Shown: positions 15,944 through 25,638, numbered from the stretch's first letter. The stretch is 64,000 nt of DNA from Streptomyces sp. SID13726 (GCF_010548375.1 NZ_JAAGLY010000021.1:62001-126000), one strand, 5' to 3'. The notes: generated by a model not told the origin, from the letters alone. Numbers and translations: made by a program.

Positions 15944-18313
15944 GTGGCCGAGGCGGCAGACTTCCAGGGGACCAGTCCCTCACCTGCCCGCCGCTGGCTG
16001 CGGCGCACCGGAACCCTGCTGGCGGGGGCGCCACTACTGGCCGGCCTGTGCCAGCTCCCCGCCGCCACGCCCGCCCAGGCAGCGGGCGACGACGGCTCCG
16101 TGTCCGTCACCGTCGACACGCTCAGCACCAGCGCCCCTACGGACGGTGACACGCTGACCGTGTCCGGCACGGTCACCAACAACGGCAAGAAGGCCGTCAC
16201 GGGCGCCCACGTGGATCTGCGGGTGGGCCCCGAGCTCACCACCCGCTCCTCCATCGACACCGTCACCGACGACAGCGACTCCCTCCAGGGCGCCACCGGG
16301 TCCGAGGTCGGCGGCAAGTACGTCCAGGACTTCGCGAAGCTGACCCCGGGGGTCTCCCAGCCGTTCTCCATCTCCGTGCCGGTCGACGAACTGGACCTCG
16401 GCCACGCCGGCGTCTACCAGTTCGCCGTCTCGCTCTCGGGCAAGCCCTCCGCGCAGTCGTGGGACCAGATGCTGGGCATCCAGCGGACGTTCCTGCCCTG
16501 GCAGTCCGACGAGGCCGACACGAAGACGAGGACGACCTTCCTGTGGCCGCTCGTCTCCACCGTCCACATGACGGCGGAGACCGGCTCGAACGCCCAGCAG
16601 ACCCCGGTCTTCCTCAACGACGACCTCGCCGACGAGATCTCGGCGGGCGGCCGACTGGACCAGATGCTGTCGCTGGGCGAGGATCTCGACGTCACCTGGG
16701 TGATCGACCCCGACCTGCTGGCGTCCGTCGACGCGATGACGCGCAGCTACCGGGTCCAGGGCGAGGGCGACACCACCACCGCGGGCACCCACCAGGCGGT
16801 CGCCAAGGCGTGGCTGGCGAAGCTCCAGAACGCGGTCGAGGACCGGGAGGTCGTCGCACTGCCCTTCGCCGACCCCGACCTCGCCTCCCTCGCCCACAAC
16901 GGCACGAGCGTCACCGGTTCGCTGAACCACCTCAACGAGGCCACGGACGTCGCCGCCACCACCGTGAAGACCGTCCTCCACGTGACCCCGAGCACCGACT
17001 TCGCCTGGCCCGTGAACGGCGCGGTGGACCCGGCGATCGTCAAGGTCGCCACCTCCGCGGGCGCCGACAAGGTGATCGCGCGCAGCGACAGCCTCCAGGA
17101 GAGCGGCGGCCTGTCGTACACGCCCTCCGCGGCCCGGCCGATCGGCGGCGGCACCACGGCGGTGGTCGCGGACGCCCGGCTGTCGACGGCGTTCCAGGGC
17201 GATCTCACGAAGGCCTCCGCCTCGACGCTCGCCGTCCAGCGCTTCCTCGCCCAGAGCCTGTCTCTGGGCCTCCAGACGGACAAGCAGCGCAGTGTCGTCG
17301 TCGCCCCGCAGCGGATGCCGACGGCGAGTCAGGCCGGTGCGATGGCCGAGGCGATCACCGCCCTCCAGACCGGCAACTGGTCCGAGACCCAGAAGCTCAC
17401 GGCGGCGGCCGCGGCCAAGCCCGACCCCGGTGCCACCACCAAGGTGCCCTCGGCGTCCTCCTACCCGTCCTCGCTGCGCAGGCAGGAGCTGCCGAAGGCG
17501 GCCTTCCAGCAGATCGCGAACACGCAGGACAAGCTCGACAACTTCAGGGTGATCCTCTCCGACGAGTCCCGGGTCGTGACCCCGTTCGGCCGGGCCATGA
17601 ACCGCGAGATGTCCACGTCGTGGCGGGGCCGGACCGCTGCGGCGAGTTCCTTCCGCGGCGACGTCGAGGACTACCTCGACGAACTGACCTCCCAGGTCAG
17701 CCTGATCGAGAAGTCGGAGACCAAGCTCTCCGGCCGCAGCGCCACCATCCCGGTGACGGTCCAGAACAACCTGGTGCAGGGCGTGCAGCACCTGAGGCTG
17801 CGACTGACCTCGCTGAGCCCGAACCGGCTCGAGATCGGCGGCACGTCCTACTCCGAGCAGCGGGTCGAGGTCTCGGGCGGGCACAGCCAGACGGTGAAGT
17901 TCACCACGACGGCCAACGCCAACGGCCAGGCCTCGGTGGTCGCCCAGCTGTACACGGAGGACGGCCAGCCGTACGGCAATGCCGTCAGGTTCGACGTGAA
18001 GGTCACCGAGTTCACGGCCACGGTGATGCTGGTCATCGGCGGCGGTGTCCTGCTGCTGGTGCTGGCCGGCTTCCGGATGTACACCCAGCGCAAGCGGGCG
18101 GCCGCCCGTGAGGCCGAGCAGAACGGCCCCGACGACGAGGCGGGCGAGGCTGTGGACGGTCCGGAGAACCCCGAGGACCCCGAGGACCGTCCCAAGGACG
18201 AGTCGGGCACCGGGACCGGGGCAGACGACCCTGGGCAGCCGAGTGACCCGACAGCGGACACCGCAGCGGAAAGCGCCGACCCGTCCGGCACGGGTGAGAG
18301 AGTGGACCGTTGA
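15944..18313 (+). CDS. DUF6049 family secreted, membrane-anchored protein
   Basis: 789 residues. N-terminal signal peptide (about 1-46, basic then hydrophobic, ending PAQA), a long extracellular part with CARDB-like beta domains near the N-terminus ('VTNNGKKAVTGAHVDLRVG'), one C-terminal membrane helix (about 690-712), and an acidic cytoplasmic tail of about 70 residues. It starts the run that continues with murJ 44 bp downstream and shares its conserved position with the mviN/murJ locus of other actinobacteria, so a role in cell-wall lipid II export is inferred. GTG start with GAGGGA upstream. Confidence 0.93.
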   Translation: MAEAADFQGTSPSPARRWLRRTGTLLAGAPLLAGLCQLPAATPAQAAGDDGSVSVTVDTLSTSAPTDGDTLTVSGTVTNNGKKAVTGAHVDLRVGPELTTRSSIDTVTDDSDSLQGATGSEVGGKYVQDFAKLTPGVSQPFSISVPVDELDLGHAGVYQFAVSLSGKPSAQSWDQMLGIQRTFLPWQSDEADTKTRTTFLWPLVSTVHMTAETGSNAQQTPVFLNDDLADEISAGGRLDQMLSLGEDLDVTWVIDPDLLASVDAMTRSYRVQGEGDTTTAGTHQAVAKAWLAKLQNAVEDREVVALPFADPDLASLAHNGTSVTGSLNHLNEATDVAATTVKTVLHVTPSTDFAWPVNGAVDPAIVKVATSAGADKVIARSDSLQESGGLSYTPSAARPIGGGTTAVVADARLSTAFQGDLTKASASTLAVQRFLAQSLSLGLQTDKQRSVVVAPQRMPTASQAGAMAEAITALQTGNWSETQKLTAAAAAKPDPGATTKVPSASSYPSSLRRQELPKAAFQQIANTQDKLDNFRVILSDESRVVTPFGRAMNREMSTSWRGRTAAASSFRGDVEDYLDELTSQVSLIEKSETKLSGRSATIPVTVQNNLVQGVQHLRLRLTSLSPNRLEIGGTSYSEQRVEVSGGHSQTVKFTTTANANGQASVVAQLYTEDGQPYGNAVRFDVKVTEFTATVMLVIGGGVLLLVLAGFRMYTQRKRAAAREAEQNGPDDEAGEAVDGPENPEDPEDRPKDESGTGTGADDPGQPSDPTADTAAESADPSGTGERVDR

Positions 18314-18357
18314 GGATGTCGTGGCCGGTGGGCCCGGGACGATGAGGTGGGGTAACC

Positions 18358-20661
18358 ATGAACGCGCCGTACGACGGTGACCGCGGTCAGGGCGCGGGCA
18401 GCTCTGGCCGCCCCGAGGGCCCGCCGCCCGAGAACGGCCAGGTGCCGCCGCAGTCTCCCGCGGACATGTACCTCCAGGACGCCTACGACCAGGACCCCTA
18501 CCGGGCTCAGGACCTCTCCGCCCAGGACCCGGTCGCCGAGGCGCTCTACGACCGCGCCGCGCACCCCCCGCCGCCGCCCGGCACCTACCAGCCGCAGCAG
18601 CCGCTGTACGGGCAGCCGGCGCAGACGCCGTACGCCCCGGACCCGCAGGTGTGGGCGCAGACCCCGGCGCCCGAGCCGGAGGGGCCGACGCAGTACCTGC
18701 CGTACGGCGACAACCCTCGCACCACCCAGTTCGTCGGCGTCGACGACCTGGTGAGCCGGGCCGGCGAGGAGCGGCACGAGCCGGACGCCTTCGCGCACCT
18801 CTTCCGTGACCAGCAGCAGGGCGGCGGCCGTCCGACGGATCCGCCGTCGGTGCCGGGTCCCGCACCGGCCCCGGGCGGGCCGTCGCCGGTCTCTCAGGCC
18901 CCGCAGTTCCCGGCTCCCGCGGCCCCCGCGCCGTCGGCCGACGAGACCATGAACCTCGGCACCGCGCCGGCCGTGACGGCCCAGGCCGCGCCCACCCCTC
19001 CCGCCACGCCCACCGCGCCCGCGAAGAAGGGCGGGAAGGCCGGGGGTCTGCTGAAGTCGAGCGCCGTGATGGCGGCCGGCACGATGGTCTCGCGCCTCAC
19101 CGGCTTCGTCCGCTCGGCGCTGATCGTGTCGGCGCTGGGCACCGCCTTCCTCGGCGACTCCTTCCAGGTGGCGTACCAGCTGCCGACCATGATCTACATC
19201 CTCACCGTGGGCGGCGGCCTGAACTCCGTCTTCGTGCCGCAGCTCGTGCGCGCGATGAAGGAGGACGACGATGGCGGTGAGGCCTTCGCCAACCGGCTCC
19301 TGACGCTCGTCATGGTGGCCCTCGCCGCGCTCACCGCGCTCACGATGTTCGCGGCGCCGCTCCTGGTGCAGGCCCTGTCGACCTCCGTGGCGACCAACCC
19401 GGCGGCCAACGACGTCGCCATCACCTTCACCCGCTACTTCCTGCCCTCCATCTTCTTCATGGGCATCCATGTGGTGATGGGGCAGATCCTCAACGCGCGC
19501 GGCAAGTTCGGCGCGATGATGTGGACCCCGGTCCTCAACAACATCGTCATCATCGTGACGCTCGCGATGTTCCTGTGGGTGTACGGCACCGCCGCGCACT
19601 CCGGCATGAGCGTCACGAACATCCCGCCGGAGGGGCAGCGCCTGCTCGGCGTGGGCATCCTGCTCGGGCTCGTGGTGCAGGCCCTCGCGATGATCCCGTA
19701 CCTGCGCGAGACCGGGTTCCGGCTGCGACTGCGTTTCGACTGGAAGGGCCACGGCCTCGGCAAGGCTGCGATGCTCGCAAAGTGGACGATCCTGTTCGTC
19801 CTCGCCAACCAGGCGGGCGCCCTCGTCGTCACCCAGCTCGCCACCGCGGCCGTCGCCGACACGAAGATCCCCGGCACCGGCTTCAGCGCCTACGCCAACG
19901 CCCAGCTCATCTGGGGCCTCCCGCAGGCCATCATCACCGTGTCGCTGATGGCGGCCCTGCTGCCGCGCATCTCCCGCTCGGCCGCGGAGGACGACGCCGG
20001 CGCCGTACGTGACGACATCTCGCAGGGGCTGCGCACGACGGCGGTCGCCATCGTTCCCATCGCCTTCGGCTTCCTCTCGCTCGGCATCCCGATGTGCACG
20101 CTGATCTTCGGCGCCTCCAGCACCGGCGCCTCCACCAACATGGGGTACATGCTGATGGCCTTCGGCCTCGGCCTGATCCCCTACTCGGTCCAATACGTCG
20201 TCCTGCGCGCCTTCTACGCCTACGAGGACACCCGGACGCCCTTCTACAACACCGTCATCGTGGCGGCCGTCAACGCCCTCGCGTCCGCCGTCTGTTACGT
20301 GGCGCTGCCGCCTCGCTGGGCCGTGGTCGGCATGGCCGCTGCCTACGGTCTGGCGTACTCGATCGGCGTCGGGGTCGCCTGGCGGCGGCTGCGCAAGCGC
20401 CTGGGCGGCGACCTGGACGGCAACCGCGTCCTGCGGACCTACGCCCGGCTCTGCATCGCCTCGGTTCCGGCCGCTCTGCTCAGCGGCGCGGCCTGTTACG
20501 GCATCAGCCACTCGCTCGGTCAGGGCGTCGTCGGTTCGCTCGCCGCGCTCATCGCGGGCGGGGCGGTCCTGATCGGGATCTTCTTCGTCGCCGCGCGCAA
20601 GATGCGGATCGAGGAGATGAACTCGCTGGTCGGCATGGTCCGGGGGCGTCTGGGGCGCTGA
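18358..20661 (+). CDS. murJ: Lipid II flippase MurJ (MviN) with disordered N-terminal tail
   Basis: 767 residues. Residues 1-225 are a Pro/Gln/Tyr-rich cytoplasmic extension absent from E. coli MurJ. The MviN/MATE-fold membrane core with about 14 helices begins near 231 ('KSSAVMAAGTMVSRLTGFVRS'-like start). It flips lipid II to the outer face of the membrane. The ATG is preceded by GAGGTGGGG. The extension contains 'TQYLPYGDNPRTTQF', whose Thr residues are candidates for kinase modification (inference). The pseudokinase that is fused to MviN in Mycobacterium is the next gene here. Confidence 0.96.
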   Translation: MNAPYDGDRGQGAGSSGRPEGPPPENGQVPPQSPADMYLQDAYDQDPYRAQDLSAQDPVAEALYDRAAHPPPPPGTYQPQQPLYGQPAQTPYAPDPQVWAQTPAPEPEGPTQYLPYGDNPRTTQFVGVDDLVSRAGEERHEPDAFAHLFRDQQQGGGRPTDPPSVPGPAPAPGGPSPVSQAPQFPAPAAPAPSADETMNLGTAPAVTAQAAPTPPATPTAPAKKGGKAGGLLKSSAVMAAGTMVSRLTGFVRSALIVSALGTAFLGDSFQVAYQLPTMIYILTVGGGLNSVFVPQLVRAMKEDDDGGEAFANRLLTLVMVALAALTALTMFAAPLLVQALSTSVATNPAANDVAITFTRYFLPSIFFMGIHVVMGQILNARGKFGAMMWTPVLNNIVIIVTLAMFLWVYGTAAHSGMSVTNIPPEGQRLLGVGILLGLVVQALAMIPYLRETGFRLRLRFDWKGHGLGKAAMLAKWTILFVLANQAGALVVTQLATAAVADTKIPGTGFSAYANAQLIWGLPQAIITVSLMAALLPRISRSAAEDDAGAVRDDISQGLRTTAVAIVPIAFGFLSLGIPMCTLIFGASSTGASTNMGYMLMAFGLGLIPYSVQYVVLRAFYAYEDTRTPFYNTVIVAAVNALASAVCYVALPPRWAVVGMAAAYGLAYSIGVGVAWRRLRKRLGGDLDGNRVLRTYARLCIASVPAALLSGAACYGISHSLGQGVVGSLAALIAGGAVLIGIFFVAARKMRIEEMNSLVGMVRGRLGR

Positions 20662-20780
20662 GGCGGGGGTACGCGCACAACCATCGTCCGCCACTGTGTG
20701 TCGTGCATAGCGCCGGACTGTGGGCACAATTGGATTCTGCGTCGCACGGCGCGCAACGAATGGGGAGGCAGGGAACGACG

Positions 20781-22472
20781 GTGGCGGAACGGAGCACGGC
20801 TGCCGTCGACGTGGCAGACAACAGCGGCGACGAGCCGCTGACCGCCAAGGCGGACCAGTCCACGGCCGACGGCGTGGCCAAGAACCGGGAGCGGGACACG
20901 GAAGACGTCGAGGCACAGGGGAGTGGCGGGACCGAGAGTCCCGGCAAGGCGTCACCGCCGGAGCTGCACAGCGGCCACAAACTCGCCAGACGCTACCGTC
21001 TCGAGGAGTGCGTCACCCGTCTGGACGGGTTCAGCAGTTGGCGGGCCGTGGACGAGAAACTGCGTCGCGCGGTCGGCGTCCACATCCTGCCCGCGGACCA
21101 TGCGCGGGCGCGTTCCGTGCTGGCCGCGGCCCGTTCCTCCGCGCTGCTGGGCGACCCTCGCTTCGTGCAGGTCCTGGACGCGGTCGAGGAGAACGACCTC
21201 GTCTACGTCGTCCATGAGTGGCTGCCCGACGCGACCGAGCTGACCGCTCTCCTCGCGCCGGGACCGCTGGAGGTGTACGACGCCTACCAGATGGTCACTC
21301 AGGTGGCCTCCGCGATGGCCGCGGCCCACCGTGAGGGCCTCGCGCACCTGCGACTGAACCCGAACGCGGTCCTGCGTACGTCGAGCGGGCAGTGGCGTAT
21401 CCGCGGCCTCGCCGTGAACGCCGCGCTGCGGGGCGTCAGTTCGGAGACCCCGCAGCGCACGGACACCGAGGCGATCGGCGCCCTCCTGTACGCGGCGCTC
21501 ACCCAGCGCTGGCCGTACGAGAGCGACGCGTACGGCCTCGCGGGGCTGCCCAAGGGCGTCGGTCTCATCGCCCCCGACCAGGTCCGGGCGGGCGTCCACC
21601 GCGGCCTGTCCGAGCTGTCGATGCGGGCACTCGCCAACGACGGCGCGACAGCCTCCCGCCACGAGGCGCCGTGCACCACACCCGAGGAACTGGTCAAGGC
21701 GATCGGCGAGATGCCCCGCATCCGCCCGCCGGAGCCGTCGTACACCGCGCCTCCCGAGTACCAGCGCACGACGTACCAGCAGGGCACGTACGGCCGCCCG
21801 GCCCCGCGCCCCGGCATCACCCAGCCGGTCCCGACCCCGCCGCCACCGCTCCAGAGCCGCACCGGCCGAGCCCTGAAGTGGGCCGTCTCGGCCCTCCTCA
21901 TCGCCGCGCTCGGCCTGGGCAGTTGGCAGCTGGCGGACGCACTGATGGACCGGGACGGCAAGTCGGACGACACCAACCAGACGCAGACGACGGACGGCGG
22001 CGACAAGAGCCCGACGAAGGCGGCCAGCACGCCGATCACCATCGCCAAGGGGTACGACTTCGACCCGTTCGGCGACGGCTCCGAAAAGCCGGCCGACATC
22101 AGCAAGGCTTACGACAGCGATCCCTCGTCGTACTGGCAGACCGACTTCTACAAGGGTGCCGACTTCGGGAACCTGAAGCCTGGCCTCGGCATCATCCTCG
22201 ATCTCGGCAAGGTCCAGGACATCGGGAAGGTCACCGTCTCGTTCGTGGGCGACACGTCCGTCGAACTGCGCGCCGCTTCCAGCGACACGGGTGCGAGGCC
22301 CACGGACTTCGACTCCTACGCCAAGGTCGCTCAAGGATCTGGTACGAGCGTGACGCTCAAGCCGGACGAGGCCCTGAAATCCCGATACCTTCTGATCTGG
22401 TTGACCAAGCTGCCGCTGACAGATCAAGGCACCTACCGCGGCCGAGTGGCCGACATCAAGATCACCAGTTGA
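20781..22472 (+). CDS. Pseudokinase with membrane helix and extracellular discoidin-like domain
   Basis: 563 residues. An N-terminal tail (1-60), a protein-kinase-like domain (about 68-315), a Pro-rich linker, one membrane helix (364-388), and an extracellular F5/8 type C-like domain (about 415-563; 'YDSDPSSYWQTDFY'). The kinase fold lacks its catalytic residues: the VAVK lysine is replaced in 'VGVHILP' (about 98-104), HRD is 'HLR' (189-191), and no DFG is present. It matches the pseudokinase half of mycobacterial MviN, which recruits an FHA protein after phosphorylation. GTG at 20781 follows GGGAACGACG; an ATG at 20760 is possible. Confidence 0.9.
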   Translation: MAERSTAAVDVADNSGDEPLTAKADQSTADGVAKNRERDTEDVEAQGSGGTESPGKASPPELHSGHKLARRYRLEECVTRLDGFSSWRAVDEKLRRAVGVHILPADHARARSVLAAARSSALLGDPRFVQVLDAVEENDLVYVVHEWLPDATELTALLAPGPLEVYDAYQMVTQVASAMAAAHREGLAHLRLNPNAVLRTSSGQWRIRGLAVNAALRGVSSETPQRTDTEAIGALLYAALTQRWPYESDAYGLAGLPKGVGLIAPDQVRAGVHRGLSELSMRALANDGATASRHEAPCTTPEELVKAIGEMPRIRPPEPSYTAPPEYQRTTYQQGTYGRPAPRPGITQPVPTPPPPLQSRTGRALKWAVSALLIAALGLGSWQLADALMDRDGKSDDTNQTQTTDGGDKSPTKAASTPITIAKGYDFDPFGDGSEKPADISKAYDSDPSSYWQTDFYKGADFGNLKPGLGIILDLGKVQDIGKVTVSFVGDTSVELRAASSDTGARPTDFDSYAKVAQGSGTSVTLKPDEALKSRYLLIWLTKLPLTDQGTYRGRVADIKITS

Positions 22473-22493
22473 GGCTGAGCGGGAGGGGGTCCG

Positions 22494-23219
22494 ATGGCAG
22501 ATGACACCGTGTATGGCGACACCAGCGATCAGGACCTCCTGGCCCGGCACGTAGACGGCGACCCCGACGCCTTCGGTGAGATCGTGCGGCGGCATCGGGA
22601 CCGGCTGTGGGCCGTGGCCCTGCGGACGCTCGGGGACCGTGAGGAGGCCGCTGACGCCGTTCAGGACGCCCTGGTGTCCGCGTATCGGGCCGCCCACACC
22701 TTCCGGGGCCAGTCGGCGGTCACAACGTGGCTGCATCGCATCACAGTGAACGCCTGCCTCGACCGCGCCCGGAAGGCGGCCTCCAGAAAGACGTCTCCCG
22801 TCGACGACACAGAGAGGCTCGAGCAGCTTCTGGAGCCGCACGAGGAGGCGTCGGCGCCCGCCGAGCGCAACGACCTCCACCGCCAGCTCCTGGAGGCGCT
22901 CGGCACCCTCCCGCCCGACCAGCGCGCCGCCCTCGTCCTGGTGGACATGCAGGGCTACCCCGTCGCCGAGGCCGCCCGCGTGCTCGACGTCCCGACAGGG
23001 ACGGTGAAGAGCCGCTGCGCCCGGGGCAGAGCGAGACTCCTCCCCCTCCTGACTCACCTCCGGCCGGAAAACACCGGTGACGGCAGCCGACAGGGCTCAG
23101 GAAGGAACCGGACGCAGGGGACATCCGTCCCACCCGCAGCGGGACCTCCGTCAGAAGGCCCGCCGGACTCAGGATCAAGCGATTCAGCTGCAGTGAAGGG
23201 CGGAGGTGGGCGAGCGTGA
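22494..23219 (+). CDS. sigM: ECF RNA polymerase sigma factor SigM
   Basis: 241 residues. Sigma region 2 (about 15-85; 'AFGEIVRRHRDRLWAVALRTLGDREEAADAVQDA') and region 4 (about 125-180; 'LPPDQRAALVLVDMQGYPVAEAARVLDVPTGTVKSR') are present, with a Pro/Ser-rich C-terminal tail of about 50 residues. The next gene is its zinc-type anti-sigma factor, overlapping by four bases (GTGA), so they are translationally coupled. The adjacent trxB-trxA pair gives the sigM-rsmA-trx order also found in mycobacteria. Start ATG with GGGAGGGGG 4 bases upstream. Confidence 0.96.
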   Translation: MADDTVYGDTSDQDLLARHVDGDPDAFGEIVRRHRDRLWAVALRTLGDREEAADAVQDALVSAYRAAHTFRGQSAVTTWLHRITVNACLDRARKAASRKTSPVDDTERLEQLLEPHEEASAPAERNDLHRQLLEALGTLPPDQRAALVLVDMQGYPVAEAARVLDVPTGTVKSRCARGRARLLPLLTHLRPENTGDGSRQGSGRNRTQGTSVPPAAGPPSEGPPDSGSSDSAAVKGGGGRA

Positions 23220-24124
23220 CATCCACGACAGACACGGCCGGGCACCCGGATGTCGCGGAGATCTCCGACCTCACCGAAGGCCTGCTCCCCGCGTCCAGGA
23301 CCGCAGACGTACGGCGGCATCTGGACGAGTGCGAACTCTGCGCGGACGTCCACGCGTCGCTGGAGGAGATCCGCGGACTCCTCGGCACCCTGCCGGGCCC
23401 GCCGCGCATGCCCGACGACGTGGCCGGACGGATCGATGCCGCTCTCGCCGCGGAGGCGCTGCTGCAAGCCACGGCTCCCGAAGCCGTGCACGAACTGAAC
23501 GACCCCGAGCCGGTAGAGACCGCGCATGTTTCACGTGAAACATCGCCTGCCTCGGACCGCCCCGCGGGTCACGCCCGCTCCTCGACCGCCGGCCCCGGCC
23601 GCAAGGAACGCAAGAGGAGCGGCCGACGCAGGGTCGCCGTCCTGGGCACCGTATTCACGGTTGCCGCTCTGGGATTCGGTTCGGTGCTGCTGTCCACACT
23701 GGACGACGGCAAGTCCTCCGACGACACAGCTCGGGGAGAGACGTCCACCGCCGCTGACACCTTCTCGACGAGCGGCCTGGAGAAGCAGGTGTCCGACCTC
23801 CTCACGCAGAAGCAGAGCGCGAGCGGAGGGTCGCGGGCCCCGCACACCAGCATGGGCGCCGCTGACATTCCCGGCTCAGGAGATCCCAGGATCCTGTCGA
23901 CGCCCGACATTCCGCTGTGTATCCAGAAGGGCATCCACAGCAACGGTTCGCCCCTCGCGACCGAGGACGGCATCTACAAGGGGACAGACGCTCTCCTGGT
24001 CGTGCTGCGTGACCCCTCGGACAGCACGAAGGTCACCGCCTACGTCATGGACGCGTCCTGCGTGAAGGACGCCCCCTCCGGCGCGGCGAAGGTTCTGCTG
24101 AAGCGGTCCTACGCCCACTCCTGA
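23216..24124 (+). CDS. rsmA: Anti-sigma factor, ZAS family (RsmA-type)
   Basis: 302 residues. The zinc-binding anti-sigma motif H-x3-C-x2-C is seen in 'RRHLDECELCAD' (about 33-44). A linker leads to one membrane helix (about 140-163) and an extracytoplasmic domain (about 165-302). It binds and holds SigM. The frame crosses a perfect parS site, which is read as the peptide HVSRET in the linker just before the membrane, a region that can tolerate it. The GTG start overlaps the sigM stop. The signal that releases SigM is not evident. Confidence 0.93.
   Translation: MTSTTDTAGHPDVAEISDLTEGLLPASRTADVRRHLDECELCADVHASLEEIRGLLGTLPGPPRMPDDVAGRIDAALAAEALLQATAPEAVHELNDPEPVETAHVSRETSPASDRPAGHARSSTAGPGRKERKRSGRRRVAVLGTVFTVAALGFGSVLLSTLDDGKSSDDTARGETSTAADTFSTSGLEKQVSDLLTQKQSASGGSRAPHTSMGAADIPGSGDPRILSTPDIPLCIQKGIHSNGSPLATEDGIYKGTDALLVVLRDPSDSTKVTAYVMDASCVKDAPSGAAKVLLKRSYAHS
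23528..23541. other. parS site inside the anti-sigma gene
   Basis: Perfect GTTTCACGTGAAAC within coding sequence; translated as Val-Ser-Arg-Glu-Thr in the linker of the anti-sigma factor. Confidence 0.95.
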
Positions 24125-24196
24125 GTGCTCAGGCTTCGTCTCCGCTCTCCGTGGTAATGCGTACGGTGTGGCCTCTCCGTGTGCCCGGACACACCG

Positions 24197-24222
24197 GGAA
24201 TGCGCGCCCCTTAGGATCCGTT
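24197..24222 (+). promoter_or_regulatory. SigR-type promoter of trxB-trxA
   Basis: GGGAAT (GGAAT at 24197-24201), exactly 18 bases, then GTT (24220-24222). This is the consensus for the thiol-oxidative-stress sigma factor SigR, whose classical target in Streptomyces is trxBA. It lies 70 bp before the trxB start. Confidence 0.87.
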
Positions 24223-24291
24223 GGGTGGGGTGAGAGTTCCGAGAGGGCTCCACCGGTCCGACGACGCAGTCCAGAGACGAGGAACCAAGCC

Positions 24292-25260
24292 GTGAGCGAC
24301 GTCCGTAACGTGATCATCATCGGCTCCGGGCCCGCCGGCTACACGGCGGCGCTCTACACCGCGCGCGCGTCGCTGAAGCCGCTGGTGTTCGAGGGCGCCG
24401 TCACCGCCGGCGGTGCGCTGATGAACACCACCGAGGTGGAGAACTTCCCCGGCTTCCAGGACGGCATCATGGGCCCCGAGCTCATGGACAACATGCGCGG
24501 CCAGGCCGAGCGCTTCGGTGCCGAGCTCGTTCCGGACGACATCGTCAGCGTCGACCTGACCGGTGAGATCAAGACCGTCACCGACACCTCGGGCACGGTG
24601 CACCGCGCCAAGGCCGTCATCGTCACGACCGGCTCTCAGCACCGCAAGCTCGGCCTGCCGAACGAGGACGCCCTCTCCGGCCGCGGTGTCTCCTGGTGTG
24701 CCACCTGTGACGGGTTCTTCTTCAAGGACCAGGACATCGCCGTGATCGGCGGCGGCGACACCGCGATGGAGGAGGCGACCTTCCTCTCGCGCTTCGCCAA
24801 GTCCGTGACGATCGTCCACCGCCGGGACACCCTGCGCGCCTCCAAGGCGATGCAGGAGCGCGCCTTCGCCGACCCGAAGATCAAGTTCGTGTGGGACAGC
24901 GAGGTCGCCGAGATCCAGGGCGACCCGAAGCTCTCGGGCCTGAAGCTGCGCAACCTCAAGACCGGCGAGCTGAGCGACCTCGCGGTCACCGGCCTGTTCA
25001 TCGCGATCGGCCACGACCCGCGCACCGAGCTCTTCAAGGGCCAGCTCGACCTGGACGGCGAGGGCTACCTGAAGGTCGAGGCTCCCTCGACCCGCACCAA
25101 CCTGACCGGTGTCTTCGGCGCCGGTGACGTGGTCGACCACACCTACCGCCAGGCCATCACCGCGGCCGGCACCGGCTGCTCCGCCGCTCTCGACGCCGAG
25201 CGCTTCCTCGCCGCCCTCGCGGACGAGGAGAAGGCCGAGCCCGAGAAGACCGCTGTCTGA
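24292..25260 (+). CDS. trxB: Thioredoxin reductase (NADPH)
   Basis: 322 residues. FAD-binding GxGPAG at the N-terminus ('IIIGSGPAGYTAA', 8-20), redox-active CATC (Cys136 and Cys139), NADPH-binding 'VIGGGDTAMEEATF' and 'HRRDTLRAS', and a C-terminal 'GVFGAGDVVDHTYRQAITAAGTGC' type FAD segment. It reduces thioredoxin encoded next door and so sustains the cytoplasmic thiol pool. GTG start with GAGGA upstream; a longer frame to 24151 would read through the promoter. A SigR promoter stands directly upstream. Confidence 0.98.
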   Translation: MSDVRNVIIIGSGPAGYTAALYTARASLKPLVFEGAVTAGGALMNTTEVENFPGFQDGIMGPELMDNMRGQAERFGAELVPDDIVSVDLTGEIKTVTDTSGTVHRAKAVIVTTGSQHRKLGLPNEDALSGRGVSWCATCDGFFFKDQDIAVIGGGDTAMEEATFLSRFAKSVTIVHRRDTLRASKAMQERAFADPKIKFVWDSEVAEIQGDPKLSGLKLRNLKTGELSDLAVTGLFIAIGHDPRTELFKGQLDLDGEGYLKVEAPSTRTNLTGVFGAGDVVDHTYRQAITAAGTGCSAALDAERFLAALADEEKAEPEKTAV

Positions 25261-25304
25261 TCCCCCATCCTGCACCACCGCACCAACCAGTTAAGGAGCC
25301 CGCC

Positions 25305-25637
25305 GTGGCCGGCACCCTGAAGAACGTGACCGACGATTCCTTCGAGCAGGACGTCCTGAAGAGCGACAAGCCCGTCCTGGTGGACTTCTGGGCCGCCTGG
25401 TGCGGTCCGTGCCGCCAGATCGCGCCGTCCCTCGAGGCGATCGCCGCCGAGTACGGCGACAAGATCGAGATCGTCAAGCTGAACATCGACGAGAACCCGG
25501 GTACGGCCGCCAAGTACGGCGTCATGTCCATCCCGACGCTCAATGTGTACCAGGGCGGCGAGGTCGCCAAGACCATCGTCGGTGCCAAGCCGAAGGCCGC
25601 GATCGTCCGCGACCTTGAGGACTTCATCGCCGAGTGA
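25305..25637 (+). CDS. trxA: Thioredoxin
   Basis: 110 residues with the active site WCGPC (Cys33 and Cys36) and the cis-Pro loop 'MSIPTLNVY'. It is the electron acceptor of TrxB and donor to ribonucleotide reductase and other oxidised proteins. AAGGAG lies 8 bases before the GTG start. It is the distal gene of trxB-trxA. A parS site begins two bases after its stop, followed by a hairpin terminator. Confidence 0.98.
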   Translation: MAGTLKNVTDDSFEQDVLKSDKPVLVDFWAAWCGPCRQIAPSLEAIAAEYGDKIEIVKLNIDENPGTAAKYGVMSIPTLNVYQGGEVAKTIVGAKPKAAIVRDLEDFIAE

Positions 25638-25638
25638 T

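Noticed and set aside
16034..20955. Minus-strand open frames of 943 and 1035 codons over DUF6049 and murJ
   Set aside because: They overlap genes with clear domains, signal peptides and ribosome sites; composition is that of GC-driven antisense frames.
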